Below are positions 1 to 10,300 of a DNA stretch of 63,776 bases, one piece after another (position 1 is the first letter of the stretch; each line of letters begins with the position of its first letter). This DNA is from Klebsormidium nitens (taxonomy: Eukaryota; Streptophyta; Klebsormidiophyceae; Klebsormidiales; Klebsormidiaceae). The notes under the pieces are model-generated. The model was not told where the DNA came from, did no database searches, and saw nothing but the letters and a program-made list of their open reading frames with translations. The position numbers and the translations under genes are program-made. The stretch is taken from contig DF237477.1 of NCBI GenBank assembly GCA_000708835.1, forward strand, positions 1 through 63,776, given 5' to 3'.

Positions 1-514
1 AACGTTTCACGTTTTCTCTCAGCTCTGCTTCTTTGTTCCCCGCTTCCACTTCCCTCCTTGGCAGCAGGTGCTCCCTTTCCTGAAACTCGCCAACTTCTCC
101 TGGCAAGCCCTGAGTGGATGGCAGTGGTTCAAAGTTTTCTGGAAGCTGACCAGAGTCCAGCTGCTCTGTGGTGCAACCAGCGGCGCTAGCTCCAGCGTCT
201 GACAAACCAGCAGCTGCCTCTTCAATGTCATAAGAAAACCTTCTTTCCAGCGAGGGCGTAGGTAAAATCGTCATGTCCACTGCGCCAGCCACAGCCGTCC
301 CCACCAGGGTCCCAACAGCCATCTCTGGCGTGCGACCAAGACCAGCCTGCAGCTCATACTGCTGCTTGGCATCTGCCCCTGCATTTGGCCCCTCGTGCCA
401 TCCGTCATCATGGTCGCAAACCCTGCAGGTTTCTGCGTCCTCCTTAGAAGGTTTGAACCTCTGGCAGCCACAGAGATGGCTGCCATCTCTGGCGCGGAAG
501 CACTTGCCATACAT
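1..514 (-). CDS. 5' part of an unrecognised protein with an N-terminal Cys/His motif; runs off the left edge
   Basis: An open frame starts at the ATG at 514-512 and continues with no stop to base 1, giving about 171 residues. An in-frame stop lies a short way upstream of this ATG, which supports the start. The first 40 residues contain a CGC pair, then CRVC and DDGWHEG, so the pattern is C-x-C, about 13 residues, C-x2-C, then several His and Asp. This looks like a small zinc-binding module. The rest is acidic and Glu/Gly/Ala-rich and ends in a charged, helix-prone stretch at the window edge, with no domain I recognise. Codon content is GC-rich like the other exons here. I cannot name the family. 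It is transcribed away from HRQ1, so the two genes are divergent and share the 515-1367 interval. A longer exon-intron structure beyond the left edge is likely. Confidence 0.55.
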   Translation of the reverse strand, partial: MYGKCFRARDGSHLCGCQRFKPSKEDAETCRVCDHDDGWHEGPNAGADAKQQYELQAGLGRTPEMAVGTLVGTAVAGAVDMTILPTPSLERRFSYDIEEAAAGLSDAGASAAGCTTEQLDSGQLPENFEPLPSTQGLPGEVGEFQEREHLLPRREVEAGNKEAELRENVKR

Positions 515-889
515 TTTCAGAGCAGGTGTCACAACAGGCCTGGAGTGCCTTCTCCTTTGCTACCAGTGGTTGTACGTGCAGCTCTTTTGATGTCAGGATG
601 CTGTTTTGACAAAAGTGTGCTGCATCTTTCACTGTTTCAGCTGCATCTCACTGATTCTCAGCTGAAGACTGCAGTGCCGATCAGAGAGAGCAATGCCGAG
701 ATCCTGCATGGCATCGACTTTTTTGCCGCCAGTGAATGCACCAATCAAATGCAGGCCTGAAGCTGTCACATGGACCGCATGGCAAAGATACCACCCCATG
801 ATTATCCGGCCATGACTCGAAGGCCGAGTCGAGGTCTTGCAAAATTGCATCGTGGCGGGAGGTGCTCACTAGCTGGTAGTCGTAACTTA
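515..889. other. Intergenic sequence upstream of the left-edge gene
   Basis: This stretch lies between the divergent start of the left-edge gene and the MITE. Short open frames on both strands show no recognisable domain or splice structure. It presumably holds the promoter and 5' UTR of the left-edge gene, but I see no clear TATA box. Confidence 0.4.
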
Positions 890-1278
890 GGGTGTCGTTC
901 CACGAGCGGTGGAAGTAAAAATATAAATTCCCTGATTGGCTCAGATTGTTTCTGCCGTCGGTCAACGGGCGGACTTCCGGGCAAATAAATGCCACGTCGG
1001 CGGCACAACTTGTATTAGAACTCGACCCGAGTATTTGTAGGGTCGAACAAAAATATTTTTCTGTGCCGGGACGTGGCACCCAATCAGCGAATGAGACGAC
1101 GCCATGTCGGATTCTGCAGTAAGTGCGCATTTTTTTTATGCAACTTCCACCGGCGAGCTATTCCACGAACGGCCGGAAATTGGTAATATATTGAACTTCC
1201 AGGCAAATTCCGGCCTCTTCAGAGCCACATCTTTTATTTATTTTCCTGACTTCCACCACCGCTCGTGGAACGACACCC
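890..1278. mobile_element. PIF/Harbinger (Tourist-like) MITE, 389 bp
   Basis: The left end begins GGGTGTCGTTCCACGAGC and the right end is its reverse complement, so the terminal inverted repeats are about 23-28 bp. The right arm carries one extra 3-base step. The element is flanked on both sides by TTA (887-889 and 1279-1281), a 3-bp target duplication. GGG-starting ends with a TTA/TWA duplication are the hallmark of PIF/Harbinger elements. No transposase frame is inside, so it is non-autonomous. Its right edge lies 89 bp before the HRQ1 ATG, so it may supply promoter or 5' UTR sequence. Confidence 0.85.
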
Positions 1279-1367
1279 TTATTTGTGCGCAGTATTTAGC
1301 TTTTTAGGACGCTTGCAAGAGCAGGCACAGGAGAGCATGCACTGTGAGTCACCCTGTTAATCACAGA

Positions 1368-4300
1368 ATGGAGATATGCGTAAAAACGCTGACGGGGAGA
1401 TCTGCGAGGGTGGTGGCAAGAGATGGGGACACAGTGAAGGTGGTCAAGTCCAAAGCGGAAGCTGCGATTGGCACAGCTTTGGGCATGCAGCACCGACTCT
1501 ATCACAGGGTATGCATGCCAAAACTCTTTTATGCTTTATGAGAATCTCTTAAAGACTTCTTCTGAGAGGTGGGTGGATGTTAAAAAACCGCAAAGAGCGG
1601 CTCGAGTGGCTGGTGAACAAAAGTGTGTGGGAAAGAATGCTGTGCTTAGAAGGTCGACTGCCTGACGCCAGGCATATAGTTCTTGCTCTTCTTAAGCTTG
1701 GCAGCGAGCACTTCTGATGTGGCACCCAAGAAAACGTATGACTGCACAATCTATGCGTCTTTTTCATGGCCAACGTGTGACCTTAAACAAACCGTTGATC
1801 TTTTCTTGCTTGGAAGTCTTTTCTTCATATACCACCACTTCATCAGAGTTCCTTCATTGTTTTTCCCCTGGCATTCAGTTGGATCCCTCTTACTCGCTCT
1901 CAGAGTTAGTCATCAAACCAAAAGACTCTGTGTACGGTTCAGTCGCAAACAGGTCTGAAACCCTCGCTTCTGCTGCTTTTTTCCAAGAACCGATTCAAAG
2001 AAGTTTGTCTCATGCAGGGTGCTGCTGTGAAGGACAGCCTCCCCATCTCCTCGTTAAACCTTGCTAACGGAGAGTTCCTGACCCTGATAGGCCTTGTGTC
2101 TCGCAAGAATCTCATCAACGTTGCTCAGCCCGCACACACAACAGTCCCAGGCTCCAGTGGCCTGACTGGCCCTGAGGAGACGTCTCATTCAGAACCAGCT
2201 CTCGGCACAGCTTCTCAAAGAGGGGCTCCTTTTGGGCCTCTGCAAACAGGAGTGTCAAAACCACCGGTTATTCAGCAAAGCGCGACTCCCAGCATTCCCT
2301 CCGCTCCTGCTGGCCAATCAGCTGGCGCCCCTCCTGGCAGTGCGGCAAACGCAGAACCTCAGCCGTCGGGTTTCCGGTCAGTGGACGTTGAAGTCATTGA
2401 GGCTTCCCCTGATGTAGATGTTGTCAGAGGAGGGCAGACAGTTGGTCCTCTCAGGAGCACTGTTGAGCCGCCTCACAAAGGCGCAACAGATATTCAAGGG
2501 GGACATATAGGAGGGATTCTGAATAGGAGGTCTGAAGAAGCAACGCCAGGCTCAGCGTCCCAAATAATCGAGCTAGAAGAAGGGGAGCGGAACCGCTTTG
2601 CAGAAGGGGGCAAGAACATGCATCCGGGCATACCGATAAATGTTGCTATCCTTTCTGAGCAACAGCCTGGCACTTCAAGGGCACAAGGGGGTGGTACTGA
2701 GCTGGGAGATAAGCCCCCTGCTGAGCTGAGGGCCGTGCAAATAGAGGGCAGCCAGGCAGGGGCTACAAGACAGCCTGCTAGGAAGAAGCTGGTCGATAGC
2801 ATCAATGCACTGAGTCAAAAGAAACTTCCCGAAGGGGCCAGGAAAAAGCTGGACGAAGGGGCGCTTGATTGGGCGGAGACCGGGGTTTCTGAGCCCTCCG
2901 ATGGTGAAGGTACGGCCAGGATTATGCGGCAGGGAGCCGACGGTGGAGGAACGGATTGTTGGCAAGAGCCTGGCGAAGAGGAAACCGAAGGAGTGCAGTC
3001 GATGTATGGAAGGGAGCAGGCGCGAGTCAGGGCGAAGAGGGACGGGAGGCGAGGACCGGGGGAGATGCCCGGGTCAATTGTGGGGGGGTTGCTGGAAGCG
3101 GCTGCCGCGATACAGTCTGGAAAACGGGGGAGTTCTGAGGGGCCAGAGAGGGGGGTGGGACTGGAGGGGTCACCGCGGGGGAGGCGAAGGAGAGGAGTTG
3201 GTAGAGATGGTCGGAAGAGGGGGGTGTCTAGGGACGGTGAGGGTGGCGAACACGTGGGGGGCCAGTTGAGGAGGAGACGGGTGGAGGAGTGGTCTGATGA
3301 CGATGATGACGTGGCAGAGGTGACGGAGGAAGGCGAGAGTGTCGAAAAGGAGGGGGAGGAAAATGCTGCGGGCCGAGGGGGTAGGAGGAGATCCACACAG
3401 CCATCAGATAGACGTGGTCACGACGGAGAAATTGATGCTGAGGAGGGTGACAAATCAGAGCGCGACGGGGGTGGAGAACGGGAGTCGCCAGGTGCGGAGG
3501 ATGGGAATGGAGGTAGCCCGGTTGAGAAACGGGGTAGGCGTGCGGTGGGGAGGCGTGAAAGGGATGCGGTTGGAGAGACGGAGTCTGGAAACAGGAGAAA
3601 GCGGCTGAGAAAAGTGGGGCGGAAGAGCGTGCCTGATCGGCAAGCCAATGGAGAGGTTTCGGGAGCGGCAACTGCAGATGGTCAGAGCGAAGAAGGAGGC
3701 ACACAGGAAAAGCCCAGTGAAGGACTGCGGGGTGCGGAAGACAAGCCTGGGGATGCGAACGAGGGGTTGGATCCTGCATTGAAGGAGCCGTCGAGGGCCA
3801 GAAAGCGGCGGAAGCTGGGGGTCAGTTTCCAGGACGGGAGCGTGGTCCTCGACATCCGGACCAACTCTGGCGATGCCGCCCTTGCTGACGTCAGCATCGG
3901 GGACGAAGAGGTCAGCGCCCGGCCTGACGACGAGAACGGTGACGGCAGCACGCGGCGGCGGCCCCCGCGAAAGCGGAAAGGCCCCGTCGTGGACCTGTCT
4001 GACGAGGACCAGGGCGAGGGGCAGGCTGCAGAGAAGCCGCGAGCGGCAAAACGGGGCCCTTCAACTTCGGGGGGAAAGAAGGCTCAGGCGTTCGACCATC
4101 TGGCGCTCCCCCCCGAACTGGCGCGAGTTGAGCGCGTGTTCAACGCGCTTAACGTGGTGTACAGCTTCCTGCAGCGGCAGCACGTGCAGTCCACGTGGCA
4201 GAACGTGAGGCGCGCGATGCGTCAGACTCTGAAGGACGAGGGCGCTATGTTGACGTCAGCGGACGTGGAGAGTCTGCAGGCGCTGTGCCCGCAGGTCGTG

Positions 4301-7300
4301 CTGCTGCGGAACTTCGTCGGGTTCAGGCCCCAGCGGGGCTTGACACCAGGGGAGACTAGCACGGCTGGAGCTGGCACTGAGACGGGGGTTGGTGTCAATC
4401 GTGGCGGGATGGAAGAATCTCACCGAGATAAGCCGGAAGAGGAGAACGTTGTGAAGTTGGAAACGGATGAGGATGACATGGACGAGATGTGGGTTGCTGG
4501 TGCGACAAGCGAAGCAGGAAAAGCGGAGGATCCGGATGGGGACTACTCGTTCACAATTGATATTGTGGACCCCTTGCGAGGGCCGGGAAGCTTGCAGCGG
4601 GTTCCGGTCATCTCGCCGGACGATGGTATGTCGTCAACTTCTTTATCTCGCGTAACTTTTTATCTCAGCGTCTTGCATCTAGTCTGCTAGTTCCCGAAAC
4701 GTCGGTATTTCAAAGCTCTCTGGTTTACAAAGTTGAGTCCCACGAGTTGTGTCTTCTGGGGTCGCTCGAGGACTTTAGTCAGAAGACGCTAAACCTCTCA
4801 AGCTTCCTGGTCGAGCCCTGCTCCCTGAGTTAGTTTTAGGACTTCAGTTCCTCTCTCTACCAGCTGCACCTAAACAATTGCTGTAGGTTCACTTTTCCAT
4901 AAAAGTTCCTAAATCCGACAGCGGCCCGCCCTGTCGCCATCACCTTTGAACAAGAAGCGTTCCCAAGCGCCAGAATACTGGATGGAGAGTCTGTGCAGTT
5001 AGGCGCCGCTTAGGACTCTGCTTCGGTCGCAAGCCCCGACTTTTACCTGGAATTAGTAGGCCCCAGGCCCCCTCCACGAGTGAAACCTGGTAGACCCTTT
5101 CCTCGACTCCTACAGCTTTTGGCAGTCTCAAAGATTGTTTTCTTTCTCCATAACAGGCACCGACTTTGTTTCGGGCGGCTTCAAGCCAGTCCCCCAGCTG
5201 CGAAAGCAGTCGGACAAGGAGGTCACCAACTTGATAGAGCGCCGCCGCCGCGCGTTCAAATCCCGCATCGTCGAGTTAGTCGGCCGGTTACACCAAACCT
5301 GGGCCGCTGACCAGCCTGACGCTTCCGATGAGGAAGATTCGCCCGCCGGCTTCGACCCCTGGAAAAAGGGCACGTGGCACCCGGACTTCCCGCTCGCTGA
5401 CGTGGCCCTGCCGGAGCTGCTCGAGGCGGCAAAGCAGGTAGACGCTGACGTCAGCAAGGCTCCCTCTGACGCCCGCAAGCGGCGGGGCTTAGGGTTCCGG
5501 CGTGGTTACGTCCCAATCATTTCGAATCTGGAGCAGACGGAACGCGGTGATCCTGACGTGGCCGTTTTGTTGGAGGACCTTAGCCGGGTGTACGGAATCA
5601 ATCTAGGGGGCCGCACCGCGGGCTCGCCTGACCCCCCCGGTCCGGACTCACCGCCTGAGGGGGGTGAAAGTGGCGGGGAGGAGATCCCCAAGGACATTCC
5701 GCGCCCGCCGAAGCAGCTGAAGAAAGTGCCCCGGTGCGAGAGCACGCAGAACTTCGATTCGGTGGAGATGTTGGAGCATCTGAAGGGGGGGCTCGGGAGT
5801 CTGGGACAGGTGGTTCACACCGAAATGATCACGGTCAGGCAGCCGCAGTTCCTGGCGCCTTCGGTGCAGTTCTCGGAGGGGGTGCGGAAGGTGCTGGAGA
5901 CGAAAGGGCTCATAGCGGGCCAGCTGTTTACGCATCAGGTATGGTTGTTCCAATAGAATGAGCCTTTTCGCGCTTGTACTGGCTGAATGGAAGACTGCTT
6001 GCCTGGAAAAGACGTTCAACCCAACTTCTCCGCCCTTGCACTAGCTGTTGGCGGACTGCTTGCCTTGGAACAATCAACCAACCTCTTCGAGCTTGAACTG
6101 TTGATAGAACGTATCTTGTTGACAAAGGGATTGAACCGAGTTGTCTGGTTACACTAGTATGAATGTCGGGTTCACATTCTACACTTGCAAGACAGAGTGG
6201 TAACACGCCGTACCCATTTGTACAGCAGGCATCTCTTCTGTCGTCTCTGACGTCACTTTCCCCATCCCTGGTCTCGATTCTGACGTTACTGTCTCCATAA
6301 TCAGGCCAGGGCAATCAACGCTGCAATCAACGGGCGCCACGTCGTCGTCGCCACATCGACCGCGAGCGGCAAGTCGCTCTGCTACAACCTACCGGTTCTC
6401 GAAGCGGTTCTGGCGGGCCACCAAGCTTCCGCCGGCGTTGAGAATCAATACCCCGAGTTTGAGACTCAGGCTTCCGGCCCCGCCTGCGCGCTGTACTTGT
6501 TCCCGACGAAGGCGCTCGCGCAGGATCAGATGCGCGCGCTGGGGGAGCTCACGGCGACACTTGAGATGCGGCCTAGAGTGAGTGTTTGGACTGGCTTGTC
6601 ATATCCTGCTTGCGGAGAGGTTGCAATTGAGAGCAGCTAGATACTGCATTTTCGGTCAAACCTGGCCGCCTGACCCGAGTCCGACCTGTTCTGAGCGCAG
6701 AATTTTGCCTGATGCGCTGAACTTGGGCCGTTGGATAGATGGCCTCTAGGTCACCGAAAAGCCCAGGTTCTGCGCTTCTGGCAAAGTTCTGCGATCGGTT
6801 CGGTTCGGCAGGTTTGACCGAAGCTGCAGTATGGACAGAAGGTCGTTTCCTGCGGCCGTTGATACTTGGAACGTGCATGTCTCCAGAAGAACGTCCACTT
6901 ACGTTGTTAAAGTTAGGCGTACCTTGCATGCCATTGCCTGCCGAAGCCCGACCGATTGTGAAGGTGCCATTTGTGTTCTTTTCTGAGCCCACTGCCAACT
7001 GCCTCAGAACTATTTGAAGGTTTGACTGAAAGGAGACGCTAGAAAGTCCAACCCGCCGCTCCTGCAGGACAAAAAAGTGTTGACTTTGCGCCAATAAAAG
7101 CTTACGGTCGGTCTCGTTTTGCGTGATTGGAAAGAACATGAGACGATTCTGTCACTATACGCAGCATGTCAAGTTGTGTCTTTTTTTCCGCCAGGTGTGC
7201 GTATATGATGGCGACACCCCGTTCGGCGAGCGTCCGGAGATGCGCGAGAACGCGGACGTCCTGATCACCAACCCGGACATGCTCCACGTGGCCATGCTGC

Positions 7301-10300
7301 CAGCGCACAAGCAGTTCCGGCGGATACTCACGAACCTCAGGTGAGGACACGTGGCCTCCAGGCGTCGTCTCTGGTTTTGACGGAAAACAACACTTTCAAT
7401 GGAGAGGCATTGAACGCGGTTCCGGGCCATCTCGAAACCACGATAGCCTGCATGCTCTTTTGCACCTTGCAACTTTGAGCTTTGTCAAGTCGAGCCCGTC
7501 TGCGTGGCCCTGTTGAAAGTAATGTTTTTGTGTGCTTTTCGTAGGGGTGAGATCGTGATGCTTTCTGACTGCACGAGGTGCTTGTACTGATTCACAAAGA
7601 CTCACCTTTGTAGAAAGCCGACGTTCTCTAGAGGGCAGAAGTTTCTGTTGAAGGACGGCAACCTCGTAACAAAGAAGAATCGAAGCGATCCAAATGTTTG
7701 AGGCATCTTTCAAGTGCGCATAACGTATGGTCAGTCCCACAGACACGTACTGGTAGACGAGGCGCCCACTTATGGTGGCGTCACACGTCGCCTGTCACCC
7801 GTTCCTCCTCTTGCTACTCGTGTTCCCGGGCCGAGAGCTTCAGATGCTGATAAGCGATGGATGCTCCTGCAGATACGTCGTGGTCGACGAAGCGCACGCT
7901 TATGGGCGTCTTCGGCTGTCATACGGCGCACACCTTGCGGCGCCTCCTTTTTTCGATTCTGTGATAAGAGCATAACCTGCTGATACGATATGGTTGCCTC
8001 TGCAGATACGTAGTGGTCGACGAGGCGCACGCTTATGGGGGCGTCTTCGGCTGTCATACGGCGCTCATCTTGCGACGCCTTTATCTGCTTATTCTTGCAA
8101 AAAGAGCTCATCCCGCTTATAAGCTATGGTTGCTGCTGCAGATACGTGGTGGTGGACGAGGCGCACGCTTATGGGGGCGTCTTCGGTTGTCACACGGCGC
8201 TCATCTTGCGGCGCCTCCGCCGGGTGTGCGCCCAGGTGTATGGTTCCCACCCCACCTTCGTCGTCTGCAGTGCCACCGTGGCGAATCCCAAGGAGCACGC
8301 GCAGGCAAGTGGTCGCCGGAAGACTGGATAATAGTTGCACTTGTCTCTGTCTAACCGGGCTCCGGGAAAGGTTTGAGATTGATTACATGGTCTGTTATTT
8401 ACATTGGCAGCTCTTGGAAAAGAAGTATTCGTGTTTGGGACGCTTGGTGATGCATAGAAGCCTCTTCCGCCCTCCTCGTTTGACCAACTTCATTTTTTGT
8501 GAAACCGAATATCTACCTGCCACGCACCCCCCGGACACTTTGGTCCAGGTTGTGGTACTCTGAGATGGTGACAAAGCAGAAGTGACTTTGGTTGTCAAGA
8601 ATATTCCTTCTGAGAAGGCTTCAAAGTCCTTCTCAAAACGACCCCCGGAAAGTAACTCCCGACTGTCTCTTACAGGAGCTGATAGGCATCAACGACTTGC
8701 AGGTGGTCACCGAAGGTGGTAGGTATGCCCCTAAGGCTTCCTCCGGGGGGGCTCAAACTTCTGCAGAATCTGACCCCCTAAAACAAACTTCCGCAGGAGC
8801 TGATCGGCATCGACGACTGGGAGGTGGTGACCGAGGACGGCAGCCCCCGGGGGGAGAAGATGTTCGTCATGTGGAACCCCCCGCTGACGTCATCCCCCGC
8901 GGGCAAGGGCAAGGGCAAGATCAAGGAGTACGTCGCGCTCGTAAGGCAGGGCCGGGTGATGCCCGTCGCGGAGCAGTCGTATGCGGAGCGGATGAAGAAG
9001 AAGTGAGCGCGGTTGGCGAATCTGGAGCTTTGGCGTGTTGCATGATGGGATTCTCTGACGTTGAAACCGCATAGCTTGCCTGAATGGTGAGCGAAAGAAC
9101 AATCAAGTTGCTTACAGGATTCAGCGGTAGTCGGAGGGCAAGAAATTTGAACGCACGCCGTGCTGAGTCTGTCAGGTTGTTCGTTTCGGAAAAGCTTTCT
9201 TGGCATGATGCTTCATGGTAATTGATTCTACGCTGAGGACACTGTTTGACGTAACTTGAATTGAGTCGTGTCATTGCTCTCCTCCACATCATTCATTGCA
9301 AGGAAATGTTCAACTTGCCTCCGAGCCTAATCCTGTTAGCAAGCCCACCCTTTCGTCGTTGGTAAGGTCCTCAGGAAACATTGTTCACTCCTCCTTATTC
9401 AGCACCATATAAATCTGTCAACTCTATGCAGGGCCATCGAGGAAGGCACCAACGAGAACGAGTTCCGCCGCTCGAGCCCGATCGTGGAGGTCGCCCTTTT
9501 GCTGGCGGAGTTCATCCAACACGGACTGCGCTGCCTCGCGTTCTGCAAGACGCGCAAGCTGTGCGAGCTCGTGCTGACGTATACCCGGGAGACGCTCAAA
9601 GTGACGGCGCCGCACCTTATACATACCCTCAAGTCGTATCGGGCGGGCTATACGCCGGCGGACCGGCGGCAGATCGAGGCGGACCTGTTTGCGGGGAGGC
9701 TGAGGGGGGTGAGTGGATAAATATCCGGCTTGTTTGAGGAACCAACTGGGAAGATGGATGATTAGCCATTGACAACGTCATAGACTGAGCAAAAGGTCAC
9801 AGGACTGGGTGAAACTCTGTGTTCGCAAGTTTGCGCTACCAGCGCCCTCCACTTTGGCACCTGAACGGCAGGGACGCTTTCAGACATCCTCCTTCTTTGT
9901 GCGCTTCTGACCTTGTCATAAATGCTGTCTCGTTCCTTCTGGACCTGCCTGTCCTTTGCGCCACCAACGCCGTCACTTAGGCGGCGACGTGGGCAATCCG
10001 GCGCTTTTGAACATCTTGTCCTCTTTCGGACTCTCTCATTCCCTTTCGGACCCTTCTGTCCGCAGGTTTGCGCCACCAACGCTCTCGATCTGGGCTTCGC
10101 CGTGAGCAGTTTGTACGCTCGGACATCTGCCCTCTTTCGGACGCTATTACCCTTGTCCTTAACGTTAACTTAGCCTTGTTATACCCCTTTTGTCCGCAGG
10201 TTTGCGCCACCAACGCCCTCGAGTTAGGCGTCGACGTGGGCAGTTTCGACGCTCGGACACCTGTCCTGTTTCGGACAATATCACCCTTGTCATGAACGCT

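Noticed and set aside
2815-3779. Minus-strand open frames opposite HRQ1 exon 2
   Set aside because: They are Pro/Ser/Leu-rich mirrors of the Gly/Arg/Glu-rich exon, as expected from GC-rich codons read backwards, with no motif or splice sites.
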